64,000 nt of DNA from an uncultured Caulobacterales bacterium (GCA_903840435.1 CAIMFV010000035.1:1-64000), one strand, 5' to 3'. Counted from the first letter of the stretch, positions 45,479 to 56,069 are shown. Translations and numbers: made by a program. Notes: generated from the sequence alone by a model not told the origin.

Positions 45479-46036
45479 TTAGGTGTTGAACGGGAACTGG
45501 AATTCTTTGAGAAGGGCGCGGGCCTCCTCGTCGGTTCGCGCTGTGGTGCACACGACAATGTCCATGCCCCACATTTGGTCGATCTGGTCGTAATTGATCT
45601 CTGGGAACACAATGTGCTCCTTCAAGCCCATGGCATAGTTGCCACGACCATCAAACGCCTTGCCGTTCAAGCCCCGGAAGTCCTTCACCCGTGGCAAGGC
45701 AATGGTGATCAAACGGTCCAGAAACTCAAACATACGATCCTTGCGCAGCGTTACCTTGGCGCCGATCACCATGCCTTCGCGCAGCTTGAACTGCGCCACA
45801 GACTTGCGGGCTCGCGTGGTGGCAGGCTTCTGACCGGCAATCGCCGTCAGGTCCTTAACCGCCGCATTCACCTTCTTCGAGTCGGTGACAGCCTCGCCAA
45901 TGCCCATGTTCAGCACGATCTTCTCGAGCTTCGGCACCTGCATCTCATTGGTATAGCCGAACTGTTCCTTCATCTTGGCGCGAATTTCGTCGCGATAGAT
46001 GGATTTCAGCCGGGGCTCATAAGCAGTCTCAGCCAT
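45479..46036 (-). CDS. rplE: 50S ribosomal protein L5
   Basis: L5, 185 residues, contacts 5S rRNA and P-site tRNA. ATG at 46036 ([10 protein letters not shown]) overlaps the rplX stop by eight bases; the longer frame lies in rplX. M-G-I-G-E-A-V and the F-P-E-I-N-Y-D segment are conserved. Confidence 0.98.
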   Translation of the reverse strand: MAETAYEPRLKSIYRDEIRAKMKEQFGYTNEMQVPKLEKIVLNMGIGEAVTDSKKVNAAVKDLTAIAGQKPATTRARKSVAQFKLREGMVIGAKVTLRKDRMFEFLDRLITIALPRVKDFRGLNGKAFDGRGNYAMGLKEHIVFPEINYDQIDQMWGMDIVVCTTARTDEEARALLKEFQFPFNT

Positions 46037-46343
46037 TGATAACCTCACCGGTCGTCTTAGCGACGCGGACCTTCTTGTCCCCATCGATGCGGAAGCCGAC
46101 CCGGGTAGGCTTCCCATTGGAATCCACAATCGCCACGTTCGACACGTGGAGTGCAGCTTCCTTGTTCTTGATGCCGCCTTGGGGATCCCCTTGGCTCGGC
46201 TTGGTGTGGCGCTGAACCATGTTCAGCCCCTCAACTACCAAACGACTTTCCTTCGGCATGACCTTCAAGACGCGGCCCTCACGGCCCTTGTCCTTACCGG
46301 TCAGCACGACAACCCGGTCGCCCTTTTTAATCTTTGCAGCCAT
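46029..46343 (-). CDS. rplX: 50S ribosomal protein L24
   Basis: L24, 104 residues, an assembly initiator of the large subunit. The KOW motif is [14 protein letters not shown]. Its ATG shares one base with the rplN stop. Confidence 0.98.
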   Translation of the reverse strand: MAAKIKKGDRVVVLTGKDKGREGRVLKVMPKESRLVVEGLNMVQRHTKPSQGDPQGGIKNKEAALHVSNVAIVDSNGKPTRVGFRIDGDKKVRVAKTTGEVING

Positions 46344-46711
46344 TACAGCACCTCCGGCGCGAGGCTAATGATCTTCATGTGGTTCTTGGCGCGCAGCTCG
46401 CGCGGAACCGGCCCGAAGATGCGGGTGCCAATGGGTTCGGACTGCTTATTGACGATCACCGCCGCAGACCGGTCGAAACGAATGAGCGAACCGTCCTTGC
46501 GCTTCACGCCCTGGGCGGTCCGCACAACGATGGCGCGCAAAACATCGCCCTTCTTCACCCGGCCGCGCGGAATGGCTTCCTTTACGGAAACCACGATCAC
46601 GTCGCCGATGCCAGCATAACGACGCTTCGCGCCGCCCAGCACCTTGATGCACATCACCCGACGCGCACCTGAATTATCGGCGACGTCTAGGTTGGTTTGC
46701 ATCTGGATCAT
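46343..46711 (-). CDS. rplN: 50S ribosomal protein L14
   Basis: L14, 122 residues, at the subunit interface. The start [16 protein letters not shown] and the C-terminal I-I-S-L-A-P-E-V-L are exact family features. Confidence 0.99.
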   Translation of the reverse strand: MIQMQTNLDVADNSGARRVMCIKVLGGAKRRYAGIGDVIVVSVKEAIPRGRVKKGDVLRAIVVRTAQGVKRKDGSLIRFDRSAAVIVNKQSEPIGTRIFGPVPRELRAKNHMKIISLAPEVL

Positions 46712-46729
46712 GACAGTCGATCCTTCCTA

Positions 46730-46984
46730 TTAAACTTGAGCCGACGCCGGGGCGCCCTTGGGCAGGACTTCCCAGGTCTTGGTCTTCGAACGGGGAGCGC
46801 ATTCCACGATCCGCACGGACTCGCCAGACTTGTAGGAATTGGCTTCGTCGTGGGCGTGATACTTCTTCGAGCGACGCACCGTCTTTTTCAGCACAGGGTG
46901 CAAGAAGGTACGCTCCACCTTAACGATGACGGTCTTGTCTCCCTTGTCGGAGACGACCAGGCCTTCGAGAATTCGCTTGGGCAT
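46730..46984 (-). CDS. rpsQ: 30S ribosomal protein S17
   Basis: S17, 84 residues, with [11 protein letters not shown] and Y-H-A-H-D-E. It follows rpmC by 13 bp. Confidence 0.98.
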   Translation of the reverse strand: MPKRILEGLVVSDKGDKTVIVKVERTFLHPVLKKTVRRSKKYHAHDEANSYKSGESVRIVECAPRSKTKTWEVLPKGAPASAQV

Positions 46985-46997
46985 GTTGGTCTCTTCC

Positions 46998-47195
46998 TCA
47001 GGCCTGAGCGGACTTTTGACGCATCACGGTTTTGATGCGGGCAATGTCCTTGCGGATTTGGTCGACCCGGTGGGTCTTCTCCAATTGGCCAGTCGCGGCC
47101 TGAAAGCGCAGGTTGAACTGCTCTTTTTTCAGCTGGAGAAGCTGGTCGTTCAGTTGATCGGACGACAGGGCCCGGACTTCAGCGCTGTTCATCAC
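46998..47195 (-). CDS. rpmC: 50S ribosomal protein L29
   Basis: L29, 65 residues, a helical hairpin at the exit tunnel. [11 protein letters not shown] is the signature. It overlaps rplP by four bases. Confidence 0.97.
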   Translation of the reverse strand: MMNSAEVRALSSDQLNDQLLQLKKEQFNLRFQAATGQLEKTHRVDQIRKDIARIKTVMRQKSAQA

Positions 47196-47629
47196 GCGGC
47201 CTCCGACTGAATGATGCCCGCGTCAAGACGGGTGACAACCTTGGTGCGGATCGGCAGCTTGGCGGCGCCGAGGCGCAAGGCCTCACGGGCAATTTCGTCC
47301 GAGACGCCATCGATTTCAAACATGATCCGGCCCGGCGCAACCCGCGCGGCCCAGTACTCGACATTGCCTTTACCCTTACCCATCCGAACTTCGGCGGGCT
47401 TGTCGGTGACTGGCAGGTCAGGGAAGATCCGGATCCAAACGCGGCCTTGACGCTTCATCTGGCGAGTGATCGCCCGGCGTGCAGCTTCGATTTGGCGCGC
47501 GGTAATCCGTTCCGGCTCAAGCGCTTTCAGGCCATAGGCCCCAAAGTTCAGTGCGGTTCCGCCCTTCGAGAAGCCGTGAATACGGCCCTTGAACTGCTTG
47601 CGATACTTGGTTTTCTTAGGCGATAGCAT
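47192..47629 (-). CDS. rplP: 50S ribosomal protein L16
   Basis: L16, 145 residues, near the A site. [16 protein letters not shown] and R-M-G-K-G-K-G are diagnostic. Confidence 0.99.
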   Translation of the reverse strand: MLSPKKTKYRKQFKGRIHGFSKGGTALNFGAYGLKALEPERITARQIEAARRAITRQMKRQGRVWIRIFPDLPVTDKPAEVRMGKGKGNVEYWAARVAPGRIMFEIDGVSDEIAREALRLGAAKLPIRTKVVTRLDAGIIQSEAA

Positions 47630-47634
47630 GGTTC

Positions 47635-48399
47635 TTAACCCTCACGCTGGCCGCGACGACCACGCCCGTCACGCTCGCGACCTTCACGGTCGCCGCGTCC
47701 TTGGCGTTCGCCTTCACCGCCGCCGGAACCGGCTTCTTGGGCCCAGCGCTTGTCTTGCGCCATCGGGTCATGCTCAAGGACTTCGCCCTTGAAGACCCAG
47801 GTCTTGACGCCAATGATGCCGTAAGTGGTCTTGGCTTCTGAGAAACCGTAATCAATATCAGCGCGCAGCGTGTGCAAGGGCACGCGGCCTTCGCGATACC
47901 ACTCCATCCGCGCAATTTCCGCCCCGCCGAGGCGGCCCGAAACATTGATCCGAATACCCTTGGCGCCCAGACGCATGGCTGATTGGATCGCCCGCTTCAT
48001 GGCGCGACGGAAGGCAATCCGGCGCTCAAGCTGCTGGCAGATCGATTCCGAAATCAGCTGAGCATCGGTCTCGGGCTTACGCACCTCGACAATGTTCAAG
48101 AAGACTTCGCCCTCGGTCATGTCCGAGAGGTCCTTGCGGAGCTTATCGATGTCGGCGCCCTTCTTGCCGATGATCACGCCAGGGCGTGCGGCATAGATGG
48201 TGACGCGGCACTTCTTGTGCGGGCGCTCAATGATGATGCGCGACACGCCCGCCTGACCAAGGCGCTTTTTCAGCTCCCGGCGCAGCTTGATGTCTTGATG
48301 GAGCAGACGCCCATAGTCCTCGCCATCGGCGAACCAGCGGCTGTCCCACGTGCGGTTGACGCCAAGGCGCAGACCGACTGGATTGACCTTCTGACCCAT
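47635..48399 (-). CDS. rpsC: 30S ribosomal protein S3 with Arg/Gly/Glu-rich tail
   Basis: S3, 254 residues, at the mRNA entry site. [13 protein letters not shown] and the KH segment [10 protein letters not shown] are plain. After about residue 215 a low-complexity tail ([14 protein letters not shown]) is added, as in several alphaproteobacteria. Its ATG shares one base with the rplV stop. Confidence 0.98.
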   Translation of the reverse strand: MGQKVNPVGLRLGVNRTWDSRWFADGEDYGRLLHQDIKLRRELKKRLGQAGVSRIIIERPHKKCRVTIYAARPGVIIGKKGADIDKLRKDLSDMTEGEVFLNIVEVRKPETDAQLISESICQQLERRIAFRRAMKRAIQSAMRLGAKGIRINVSGRLGGAEIARMEWYREGRVPLHTLRADIDYGFSEAKTTYGIIGVKTWVFKGEVLEHDPMAQDKRWAQEAGSGGGEGERQGRGDREGRERDGRGRRGQREG

Positions 48400-48782
48400 C
48401 AGGCCGCCTCCTGCCCAAGCTCGCGGACCACAATCGTGATCTCGGAGAAGAATTTCTCGATCCGAACGCCGCGACCCCGCGCCCGAGCGGCGAAGCGCTT
48501 CATCAGAATGTTCTTACCCACGAAGGCCTCGGCCACGACCAGATTGTCGATGTCGAGATTGTGGTTGTTCTCAGCATTGGAAACCGCCGAATAGAGCGCC
48601 TTGCGCACATCCTTGGCGATCCGCTTCTGGCTGAATTCCAGCTCGTTCAGCGCGCGTTGCACCGGCAGACCCCGGATCGATTGCGCCACCAAATTCAGCT
48701 TACGCGGGCTGGTGCGCAGATTGACGATCTTGGCGCGGGCTTCGTGCGCGGCTTCGCGGCGAGGTTTGGCTTGTTTGGCCAT
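48399..48782 (-). CDS. rplV: 50S ribosomal protein L22
   Basis: L22, 127 residues; its hairpin lines the exit tunnel. [12 protein letters not shown] and R-A-R-G-R-G-V-R-I are typical. Confidence 0.98.
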   Translation of the reverse strand: MAKQAKPRREAAHEARAKIVNLRTSPRKLNLVAQSIRGLPVQRALNELEFSQKRIAKDVRKALYSAVSNAENNHNLDIDNLVVAEAFVGKNILMKRFAARARGRGVRIEKFFSEITIVVRELGQEAA

Positions 48783-48784
48783 GA

Positions 48785-49063
48785 TTACTTCCTCTTCGCC
48801 TTCTTGTCGGCGGCGTGGCCATAGAAGGTCCGGGTCGGCGCAAACTCACCAAGCTTGTGCCCAACCATATCTTCACTGACCATGACTGGAATGTGCTTCT
48901 GGCCGTTGTGGACACCAAAGGTCAGGCCCACGAACTGCGGCATGATGGTGGATCGGCGCGACCAGGTCTTGATCACGTCTTTCCGACCGCCAGAATGGGC
49001 TGTTTCGGCCTTCTTTAAGAGGTAGCCGTCGACGAACGGACCTTTCCAGACGGAGCGGGTCAT
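48785..49063 (-). CDS. rpsS: 30S ribosomal protein S19
   Basis: S19, 92 residues, in the 30S head. [14 protein letters not shown] and [12 protein letters not shown] are diagnostic. Confidence 0.99.
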   Translation of the reverse strand: MTRSVWKGPFVDGYLLKKAETAHSGGRKDVIKTWSRRSTIMPQFVGLTFGVHNGQKHIPVMVSEDMVGHKLGEFAPTRTFYGHAADKKAKRK

Positions 49064-49066
49064 CGT

Positions 49067-49903
49067 TTAGCGCGCCTTCTTCAGATGGCGAGACCGGATG
49101 ATGAACTTATCCGTCGCCTTGTTGGTTCTCGTCTTGCGGCCCTTGGTCGGCTTGCCCCACGGGGTCACTGGGTGACGTCCGCCAGAGGTCTTGCCTTCAC
49201 CACCGCCGTGCGGGTGATCGATCGGGTTCATGGCCACACCGCGAACATGTGGGCGGAAGCCCATGTGACGCACGCGACCGGCCTTGCCCAAGCTCTCATT
49301 CATATGGTCAGCATTGGAAACCGCGCCGACCGTCGCCATGCAGGTATCCATCACCATGCGCAGCTCGCCAGACCCCAAACGGATCTGCGCATAGCCGCCA
49401 TCGCGACCAACCAACTGAGCGTAAGCCCCAGCGGCCCTGGCCATCTGGCCCCCCTTGCCGGGCTTCAGCTCGATATTGTGAATGATGGTGCCGACAGGCA
49501 TGGCCCGCAAAGGCATGGCATTGCCAGGCTTCACATCGACCTTCTCACCCGCATTGACCTCGTCACCGACGCGCAGACGCTGCGGCGCGAGGATGTAGGC
49601 CAGCTCGCCATCGGCATATTTGATCAGGGCGATAAAGGCAGTGCGGTTCGGGTCATATTCCAAACGCTCGACGGTTGCGGGCACGCCCCACTTCCGACGC
49701 TTGAAATCGACGATCCGGTAAAGCTTCTTGGCTCCGCCGCCGCGAAAGCGAACGGTGATACGCCCGTTGTTGGAACGGCCGCCCTTGGAGGTCAGACCTT
49801 CAACCAGTGTCTTTTCCGGGCGACCCTTATGGAGGTCTGAGCGGTCGACCAGGATAAGGCCGCGACGTCCAGGCGAGGTGGGATTAAATTGCTTAAGCGC
49901 CAT
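49067..49903 (-). CDS. rplB: 50S ribosomal protein L2
   Basis: L2, 278 residues, needed for subunit joining and peptidyl transfer. The start [14 protein letters not shown] and [15 protein letters not shown], with the conserved His, are present. Confidence 0.99.
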   Translation of the reverse strand: MALKQFNPTSPGRRGLILVDRSDLHKGRPEKTLVEGLTSKGGRSNNGRITVRFRGGGAKKLYRIVDFKRRKWGVPATVERLEYDPNRTAFIALIKYADGELAYILAPQRLRVGDEVNAGEKVDVKPGNAMPLRAMPVGTIIHNIELKPGKGGQMARAAGAYAQLVGRDGGYAQIRLGSGELRMVMDTCMATVGAVSNADHMNESLGKAGRVRHMGFRPHVRGVAMNPIDHPHGGGEGKTSGGRHPVTPWGKPTKGRKTRTNKATDKFIIRSRHLKKAR

Positions 49904-49913
49904 GATCCTGCCC

Positions 49914-50213
49914 TCACAAGCCCGTGGTGACGTCGATGGACTGACCTTCGGCCAGCGTCACGATCGCCTTCTTCACGTCAGAGCGCCGACCGGCGATCCC
50001 ACGAAAGCGCTTGGTTTTTCCCTTGGTGACGACAGTATTGACCTTGGTCACCTTGACTTTGAACAGTTCCTCAACCGCGCTGGCAATCTCTTCCTTGGTG
50101 GAATCGAGCGCCACCTTGAACACGACCTTGTTCTGCTCTGACAGCAGGGTCGCCTTTTCGGTGATGTGCGGGCTCAAAATCGTATCGTAGTGGCGAGCAG
50201 TCGCAGCCATCAC
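49914..50213 (-). CDS. rplW: 50S ribosomal protein L23
   Basis: L23, 99 residues, docking site for trigger factor and SRP at the tunnel exit. [11 protein letters not shown] and the basic loop G-K-T-K-R-F-R-G fit. It overlaps rplD by four bases. Confidence 0.98.
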   Translation of the reverse strand: MMAATARHYDTILSPHITEKATLLSEQNKVVFKVALDSTKEEIASAVEELFKVKVTKVNTVVTKGKTKRFRGIAGRRSDVKKAIVTLAEGQSIDVTTGL

Positions 50214-50851
50214 GCAGCCTCCTTGCTGGCGACGAAGCGCGCTTCAATCGCTTCGACGGCGGCCCGTGTCAGGACCAGCTTCGAGTGGCGCAGCACGTCA
50301 TAGACGTTCAGGCCAGCGTTCGGCAGCACATCGATCTGGGGGATGTTGCGCGCCGCTAATTTCAAGTTCGAATTCACTTCCGGACCGGCAATCACGAGCG
50401 CATTGGTCAGACCAAGCTTGGCCAATTGGGCGCGGAAAGCGGCCGTCTTGGCGTCAGCCAGTTCGGCCTGATCCAGGATCACCAAAGCGCCATCCTTGGC
50501 CTTAGCGGACAGGGCATGGCGCAGCGCCAGGGCCCGAACCTTCTTTGGCAGATCGAAAGCGTGGCTGCGAACCACGGGACCGTGGGTCTTGGCGCCGCCA
50601 ACAAATTGGGCCGCCTTGCGCGAACCGTGACGGGCGCCGCCTGTGCCCTTTTGCTTATACATCTTCTTGCCGGTGCGTGCGACTTCGTTCCGGGTCTTGA
50701 TCTTATGGGTTCCGGCGCGGCGCTTGGCCAATTGCCAGACAACACAGCGCTGGAGAATGTCGCCGCGAATTTCCTCCAAACCGAAAATGGCGTCGGAGAG
50801 TTCGATGTGACCGGCTTCGGCCGCGTCGAGGGTGATGACGTCGAGCTTCAC
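50210..50851 (-). CDS. rplD: 50S ribosomal protein L4
   Basis: L4, 213 residues; its loop reaches the exit tunnel ([16 protein letters not shown]). In E. coli L4 represses its own operon; whether this holds here is not readable. It overlaps rplC by four bases. Confidence 0.98.
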   Translation of the reverse strand: MKLDVITLDAAEAGHIELSDAIFGLEEIRGDILQRCVVWQLAKRRAGTHKIKTRNEVARTGKKMYKQKGTGGARHGSRKAAQFVGGAKTHGPVVRSHAFDLPKKVRALALRHALSAKAKDGALVILDQAELADAKTAAFRAQLAKLGLTNALVIAGPEVNSNLKLAARNIPQIDVLPNAGLNVYDVLRHSKLVLTRAAVEAIEARFVASKEAA

Positions 50852-51579
50852 GCTTCGCCCCCTTCTGATTGGGTTTCAGTTTCGACCGCAGCAGCCTGAG
50901 CCCCCGCCGTCTTGAAAGCGCCCGGCTTCGGCGCGTCAGCAGGCAAAGCCCGCTTCACAGCGTCGCGTACCTTGACGTAGGAACCTTCGGCACCTGGAAC
51001 GGCGCCGCGCACCAAGATCAAGCCGCGCGCTGCATCAATGCGCCACACGAGCACGTTTTGGGTGGTGACCGTTTCTTGACCGAGATGGCCGGCCATCTTC
51101 TTGCCCTTGAACACCTTGCCGGGGTCCTGGCGTTGGCCGGTCGAACCATGGCTCCGGTGCGAGACCGAAACACCGTGCGTGGCGCGAAGCCCGCCGAAGT
51201 TCCAGCGCTTCATGGCACCGGCAAAACCCTTACCAATGGTGACGCCCTGGATGTCCACCCGCTGGCCCGGAACAAAATGATCGGCGGTGAGCTCAGCGCC
51301 CACCTCAATCAAACCCTCTTCCGGCACGACGAACTCAGCGACAACGCGCTTGGGCTCAACCTGGGCCTTGGCAAAGTGACCACGCTCGGCTTGCGACGTG
51401 TTCTTGGCCTTTTTCACGCCCGCGCCGAGTTGCAACGCGACATAGCCGTCGCGGTCCTTGGTGCGGTGATCAATGACCTGACAACCGTCCAGCGACAGGA
51501 CAGTGACGGGGACATGGTTTCCGGCTTCGTCAAAGAAGCGGGTCATGCCGAGTTTTTTGGCGATTACGCCCGTGCGCAT
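50848..51579 (-). CDS. rplC: 50S ribosomal protein L3
   Basis: L3, 243 residues. ATG at 51579 ([14 protein letters not shown]) has GAGG about ten bases upstream; the TTG at 51594 overlaps the rpsJ stop and is rejected. [16 protein letters not shown] holds the Gln that is methylated in E. coli. The C-terminus has an Ala/Glu-rich extension. Confidence 0.98.
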   Translation of the reverse strand: MRTGVIAKKLGMTRFFDEAGNHVPVTVLSLDGCQVIDHRTKDRDGYVALQLGAGVKKAKNTSQAERGHFAKAQVEPKRVVAEFVVPEEGLIEVGAELTADHFVPGQRVDIQGVTIGKGFAGAMKRWNFGGLRATHGVSVSHRSHGSTGQRQDPGKVFKGKKMAGHLGQETVTTQNVLVWRIDAARGLILVRGAVPGAEGSYVKVRDAVKRALPADAPKPGAFKTAGAQAAAVETETQSEGGEA

Positions 51580-51590
51580 CGGATCGACCC

Positions 51591-51899
51591 TCAAAGCTTG
51601 ATTTCGACGTCGACGCCAGCCGACAGGTCGAGCTTCATCAGCGCGTCCACCGTCTGCGGCGTCGGATCAACGATGTCGAGAACCCGCTTATGGGTGCGGA
51701 TTTCGAACTGTTCCCGCGACTTTTTGTCGACGTGGGGCGAACGGTTGACAGTGAACCGCTCGATGAGCGTCGGCAGCGGAATCGGACCCCGAACGGTCGC
51801 TCCCGTGCGCTTGGCGGTCTGCACGATCTCGCGGGTTGAATGATCCAAGACCCGGTGATCGAAGGCTTTTAGCCGGATGCGGATGTTCTGACGATCCAT
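51591..51899 (-). CDS. rpsJ: 30S ribosomal protein S10 (NusE)
   Basis: S10, 102 residues, both a 30S-head protein and the NusB partner in antitermination. ATG at 51899 gives [16 protein letters not shown]; the frame open to 51953 adds an unconserved stretch. It is the first gene of the S10-spc-alpha run. nusB lies elsewhere in this same window (4475-4987). Confidence 0.98.
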   Translation of the reverse strand: MDRQNIRIRLKAFDHRVLDHSTREIVQTAKRTGATVRGPIPLPTLIERFTVNRSPHVDKKSREQFEIRTHKRVLDIVDPTPQTVDALMKLDLSAGVDVEIKL

Positions 51900-52241
51900 A
51901 TCGCTCAATATCCCTCGCGCGCTCGCCACGCTCTCTAACAGTTCAAAGACCAAAGGTTTGGACTTACGCCCTCACCCCTTCACGCGCCTCGAACGCCAAA
52001 CTCCCAACAGGGATCGGCAGTGAGACACGCAAAAACGAAAACAAGGCCTACACCTCATCGGAGGCGGCAGGCCTTGGGAAACTTTCCGACGTCCGACACG
52101 CGGGTGGAAGGAAAGTGTTCGCCTTTGCGGGCCGCGTCTAGATCAAATGATCTACAGCCGGTCCAGCAGGAGCGCGGTGAATACGCGGAGATTCCGGCGG
52201 CGTCAAGCGCAGATTACGGCGCGCGCGAAATCAACTGTCGG
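51900..52241. other. leader/promoter region of the ribosomal operon
   Basis: About 340 bp between rpsJ and the GSGD-repeat gene, both on the minus strand. It must contain the main promoter of the ribosomal operon. An inverted repeat CAAGGCCT / AGGCCTTG (52042-52049 with 52069-52076) could form a leader hairpin. No gene is seen, and I cannot place the -35/-10. Confidence 0.45.
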
Positions 52242-53183
52242 TCAATGCGGTCCAATGCGAATATCGCCCGATCCATTACGAACCTTGGCGATTGGACCGC
52301 TGGCTGCGGTGATCTGGATTGAGCCAGAGCCATTGTCGCTGGCGCTCACCGCACCCGCTGCGCCGCCAAAGCTAAAGTCACCTGAGCCATTTAGCGCCAC
52401 TTGCACCCTAGGCGCCGAGCCGGTGTCGATTTTGACATCGCCCGATCCGCTGAGTGCCGCCGAGAGCGGGCCGGCAATCTGGTGGATGCGAATGTCGCCC
52501 GACCCCTGTAACGCCAGGTCAGCCCCGCCGACAGACCCCACCTGCACTTCGCCCGAGCCGCCCACGACCGCCTTCAAAGTGCCGGTGACGCGCACCAGGG
52601 TCACATCGCCCGATCCAATGACCGCAACAGCTGCCGCGCCGGCCGCGCCGCCACGCACATCTCCTGAGCCGTTCAGATGGAGGGCTAAATCTGCAGCCAC
52701 ATCGCCGAGCCGCCAATCGCCGCAGCCATTCACATCAAGCGCGAGAACCCGGGTTGGGCCGACATCGCCATAAACCCCGCCATCGGCGGAGATATTGGCT
52801 GATCTCGGCATCCGCACGATGATGCGCGGCGCATGGTCGAGCGCAATCTCGCCAATGCCAGACACCTTGACACGCTGCGGCGCACGCTGGGCGTCCCGAT
52901 TGCGCCAGTGCAACAGATCGAGGCCATAGGTTCCGCAGCTGATCGCGCGACCCGCAAGGCCCCCATCGACAACAATCGTCGCGCCGTCGTGATGGACAGT
53001 TGGGGATGGAAGTCGGCTATTGCCGGGCTGGATACTCACCGCCACATCGGTGCGATCCTCAGGAATGACCTGAACCTGCGCCACCGCGTGGGAAATCTTG
53101 ATGCCGGGTTCAGCCGCAAGCGTGGCGCCGGCCCAGGTGAAGGCCATGCCCAGACCGATACAGATGGCTCGATTGTCACGCAC
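52242..53183 (-). CDS. secreted GSGD-repeat protein (GIN/DUF2807-like)
   Basis: A 313-residue protein with a signal peptide (I-C-I-G-L-G-M-A-F-T-W-A-G-A-T-L-A-A) and a C-terminal half of about nine repeats spaced some 20 residues apart, each centred on G-S-G-D (or G-C-G-D, G-S-G-E, G-S-G-S). This pattern resembles the DUF2807 'head GIN' beta-solenoid domains often linked to surface or adhesin-like proteins. GTG at 53183 is chosen: it opens the signal peptide and has GGGGAG eight bases upstream; the longer frame to 53465 runs through repeats. It lies between tuf and rpsJ, genes often adjacent in related genomes. Function unknown. Confidence 0.8.
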   Translation of the reverse strand: MRDNRAICIGLGMAFTWAGATLAAEPGIKISHAVAQVQVIPEDRTDVAVSIQPGNSRLPSPTVHHDGATIVVDGGLAGRAISCGTYGLDLLHWRNRDAQRAPQRVKVSGIGEIALDHAPRIIVRMPRSANISADGGVYGDVGPTRVLALDVNGCGDWRLGDVAADLALHLNGSGDVRGGAAGAAAVAVIGSGDVTLVRVTGTLKAVVGGSGEVQVGSVGGADLALQGSGDIRIHQIAGPLSAALSGSGDVKIDTGSAPRVQVALNGSGDFSFGGAAGAVSASDNGSGSIQITAASGPIAKVRNGSGDIRIGPH

Positions 53184-53354
53184 GAAATCTCTCCCCAATG
53201 TGTGACGCGAGCTTAAGGGCGATGGTGCCCCGCGACGACTTAATAATTGGTCATTCTCGCCCCCCTGCCCGCGCTTGGCTTGGCTTGAGGTTCCACTGGC
53301 TTCCGGCATTCGCAGGTCATGAGCGGAAGATATTGAAAACACGCACCTTTCCGC

Positions 53355-53444
53355 CGCTCGTCCCGGCGCAGGCCGGGATCCAGAGACAGGCCCGCCAAGG
53401 TTTGCAAATAACCCCCTGGATACCGGCCTTCGCCGGTATGAGCG
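53355..53444. repeat. REP/BIME-like inverted repeat pair
   Basis: Two 29-bp palindromic units in opposite orientation (53355-53383 and 53416-53444) share the core CTGGAT-CCGGC-CGCCGG-GAGCG, differing at a few positions, with a 32-bp spacer. Each can form a hairpin (TCCCGGC/GCCGGGA and TACCGGC/GCCGGTA). Such dispersed elements are common between genes in proteobacteria; copy number elsewhere is unknown. Confidence 0.75.
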
Positions 53445-53473
53445 GATATAATCTCCCCCCACCACGCCAACAA

Positions 53474-53504
53474 AAAACCCCGCCAGTTGGTCTGGCGGGG
53501 TTTT
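53474..53504. terminator. Rho-independent terminator after tuf
   Basis: A 13-bp stem AAAACCCCGCCAG / CTGGCGGGGTTTT with a short loop lies about 25 bp after the tuf stop on the minus strand. A/T runs on both sides allow use in both directions. Confidence 0.92.
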
Positions 53505-53530
53505 GAGATTTTAGGTCAGGCCGTGCGCGT

Positions 53531-54721
53531 CTATTCGACGATCTTGGCCACGACGCCCGCGCCGACCGTGCGGCCGCCTTCACGGATGGCGAAGCGGAGC
53601 TTCTCTTCCATCGCGATTGGGGTGATCAGCTCGACATCCAGTTCCGCATTGTCGCCCGGCATGATCATTTCCACGCCTTCACGCAGACGGATAATCCCCG
53701 TCACGTCCGTGGTGCGGAAGTAAAACTGCGGACGATAATTGGTAAAGAATGGCGTGTGACGGCCACCCTCTTCCTTGGTCAAGATATAGGCCTCGGCCAC
53801 AAACTTCGTATGCGGCGTGATCGAGCCCGGCTTGCACAGCACTTGGCCGCGCTCAACATCTTCGCGCTTGGTGCCGCGCAGCAGAATGCCGACATTGTCG
53901 CCCGCCTGACCTTGGTCAAGCAGCTTGCGGAACATTTCAACGCCCGTGCAGGTCGTCTTTTGGTTCGCGCGCAGGCCGACAATCTCGACTTCCTCGCCAA
54001 CCTTGACAATCCCGCGCTCAACCCGACCCGTCACAACCGTACCCCGGCCCGAGATCGAAAAGACGTCTTCCACAGGCATCAGGAACGGCAGGTCAATCGG
54101 ACGCTCAGGCTGGGGAATATAGGCGTCAACCTGGGTCATCAGCTCAAGGATCCGATCCTCGCCAATCACCGGGTCGCGGCCTTCAACCGCGGCCAAGGCC
54201 GAGCCCTTGACAATCGGAATGTCGTCGCCAGGGAAGTCGTAGGACGACAGAAGTTCGCGAACCTCCATCTCCACCAACTCCAGCAATTCCTCGTCGTCGA
54301 CCATGTCCACCTTGTTCATGAACACAACCAGAGCCGGAACGCCAACCTGACGGGCCAGCAAAATGTGCTCGCGCGTCTGAGGCATCGGACCATCCGCCGC
54401 CGAAACCACCAAGATCGCGCCGTCCATCTGCGCCGCACCCGTGATCATGTTCTTCACATAGTCAGCGTGTCCTGGGCAGTCCACGTGCGCATAGTGACGG
54501 TTCGCCGTCTCATATTCCACGTGCGCCGTATTGATCGTGATCCCACGCGCCTTCTCTTCAGGAGCCGCATCAATCTCGTCATAACGCTTCGCCGTCGCAC
54601 CACCAGACTTCGCCAACGTCATCGTAATCGCCGCCGTCAGCGTCGTCTTACCATGGTCAACGTGTCCAATCGTGCCGATGTTGCAATGCGGCTTCGTCCG
54701 TTCAAACTTTTCCTTGGCCAT
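53531..54721 (-). CDS. tuf: elongation factor Tu
   Basis: GTPase that delivers aminoacyl-tRNA to the ribosome; 396 residues. [10 protein letters not shown] (P-loop), D-C-P-G-H-A-D-Y and N-K-V-D are present. It lies downstream of tRNA-Tyr and tRNA-Gly on the same strand, a classic arrangement. fusA, rpsL and rpsG are not beside it. Confidence 0.99.
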   Translation of the reverse strand: MAKEKFERTKPHCNIGTIGHVDHGKTTLTAAITMTLAKSGGATAKRYDEIDAAPEEKARGITINTAHVEYETANRHYAHVDCPGHADYVKNMITGAAQMDGAILVVSAADGPMPQTREHILLARQVGVPALVVFMNKVDMVDDEELLELVEMEVRELLSSYDFPGDDIPIVKGSALAAVEGRDPVIGEDRILELMTQVDAYIPQPERPIDLPFLMPVEDVFSISGRGTVVTGRVERGIVKVGEEVEIVGLRANQKTTCTGVEMFRKLLDQGQAGDNVGILLRGTKREDVERGQVLCKPGSITPHTKFVAEAYILTKEEGGRHTPFFTNYRPQFYFRTTDVTGIIRLREGVEMIMPGDNAELDVELITPIAMEEKLRFAIREGGRTVGAGVVAKIVE

Positions 54722-54768
54722 CAGGTCACCTTCAAGGCGGAGTGTTCGCGTGAATTGGGTCTTAGATC

Positions 54769-54842
54769 TGGAGCGGGTAGCCGGGATCGAACCGGCATCC
54801 TCAGCTTGGAAGGCTGCTGCACTACCATTGTGCTATACCCGC
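54769..54842 (-). tRNA. tRNA-Gly (TCC)
   Basis: Folds as a 74-nt cloverleaf on the minus strand with encoded CCA. Acceptor GCGGGTA/TACCCGC, anticodon loop CTTCCAA (anticodon 54808-54810), T-loop GGTTCGATCC. It lies just before tuf. Confidence 0.97.
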
Positions 54843-54922
54843 CCGATTAGGCTCGTCCGTCGATAGAGGCGCCCGCCGCGACGACGCGGATACCGCGACC
54901 GCCGAGACGGGCAAACAAAAAG

Positions 54923-55008
54923 TGGTGGAGGGGGTTGGATTCGAACCAACGTAGACATTCGTCGGCAGATTTACAGTCTGCTGCCATTGACCGCTCGGCC
55001 ACCCCTCC
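54923..55008 (-). tRNA. tRNA-Tyr (GTA)
   Basis: An 86-nt class II tRNA with a long variable arm, acceptor starting GGAGGGG, anticodon loop CTGTAAA (anticodon 54972-54974), T-loop GGTTCGAATCC and encoded CCA. First of the tRNA-Tyr / tRNA-Gly / tuf set. Confidence 0.97.
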
Positions 55009-55187
55009 GCAGGACAAAGAGCTTGGTTTTCACCCTTCTCGTTCGCCCGGCTCGCTCAGCTTGCGCTCCCTCGCCAAGACGATGGCGGTGAAGCGCGGAC
55101 CGAACAAAGAAATTAGGCCCTCCCCCTCGCGCGACGTGCTAGACCCGCTCGCCAGAGGGAAGACCCCAAATCGGAGCGCGTCTTATA

Positions 55188-56069
55188 GTGTCGTCTTTTC
55201 GGGAACGCAACGACCGCCATCGGCCTAATTTCAACAGCCCGCAAACCGGTCCGGCGGGACCGGGGCGGGAAGACCCCCATGGCAAGCGAAGAGCGCCGCA
55301 TAAACGCTTTCCTGCCGAAGACCTGGATCAGTGGATTTGGGGCTGGCACGCCTGCGAGGCGGCGCTTTGCAATCCTGACCGCCCGGCGCCGAAACGCATC
55401 CTGGCAACCCCAGAACGGGCCGAAGCCATCCAAAGGTTGCGCGGCGCGGACGGTCGGCCCTTGGCGGTCGATTTGAAAGCCGAAATCATGGCCAATGGCG
55501 ACATCGCCCAGGCCCTGCCGCCTGGCGCTGTGCATCAAGGTCTTGCCATCCGCACTCCGCCCTTGGAGTCAGCTGATCTCGAGGCTTTTTGCCTAGCGCC
55601 ACAAGGTTTGCTGGTCATGCTCGACTGCGTCACCGATCCGCAGAATGTTGGCGCGATCTTTCGCGCCGCAGCTGCGTTCGGCGCAAAGGGTGTGATCTTG
55701 CAGGATCGACGCGCCCCTCCTCTCGCCGGGGCGCTGGCCAAGGCGGCGGCTGGCGCCTTGGAGCGCCTGCCCTGCGCCCAGGTGACCAACCTATCGCGGG
55801 CGCTTGACCAATTGGCCGAAGCCGGATGGCGGGCGGTTGGCCTGGCCGGTGATGCGGAGCGCGATCTAGAAGCCGTCTTAAGCGACGATCCCACCGTCTT
55901 GGTGTTAGGCTCAGAAGGCGACGGCTTGCGGCGTTTGGTGTCTGAGCGATGCGACAGTCTTGCCCGCATTGATATGCCAGGCGGATTTGAAAGCCTGAAT
56001 GTCGCTTCAGCAGCCTCAGTGGCGCTCTACGCCGCATCGCGGTTTATGGCACGCAAAGGAACGCCTTAG
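55188..56069 (+). CDS. rlmB: 23S rRNA (guanosine-2'-O-)-methyltransferase RlmB-like (SPOUT)
   Basis: TrmH-family RNA 2'-O-ribose methyltransferase, 293 residues. A basic low-complexity N-terminus (about residues 1-45) precedes the substrate domain (W-G-W-H-A-C-E-A-A-L). The SPOUT motifs are D-P-Q-N-V-G-A-I-F-R-A-A, L-V-L-G-S-E-G-D-G-L and E-S-L-N-V-A-S-A-A-S-V-A-L-Y, forming the knot that binds SAM. GTG start at 55188; an in-frame ATG at 55278 would lie further in. Divergent from the tRNA/tuf unit. RlmB rather than TrmH is inferred from the domain layout. Confidence 0.92.
   Translation: MSSFRERNDRHRPNFNSPQTGPAGPGREDPHGKRRAPHKRFPAEDLDQWIWGWHACEAALCNPDRPAPKRILATPERAEAIQRLRGADGRPLAVDLKAEIMANGDIAQALPPGAVHQGLAIRTPPLESADLEAFCLAPQGLLVMLDCVTDPQNVGAIFRAAAAFGAKGVILQDRRAPPLAGALAKAAAGALERLPCAQVTNLSRALDQLAEAGWRAVGLAGDAERDLEAVLSDDPTVLVLGSEGDGLRRLVSERCDSLARIDMPGGFESLNVASAASVALYAASRFMARKGTP

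Larger units (their letters stand above)
53184..53530. other. intergenic region with inverted-repeat element
   Basis: Nearly 350 bp between the GSGD-repeat gene and tuf. It carries a REP/BIME-like repeat pair (53355-53444) and the tuf terminator (53474-53504). No credible gene; ORFs here run through the repeats. Confidence 0.6.

Noticed and set aside
53198..53506. Plus-strand ORF of 102 codons before tuf
   Set aside because: It runs through the palindromic repeat pair and the terminator; the typical P-A-F-A-G-M and A-Q-A-G-I-Q translations come from the repeat.
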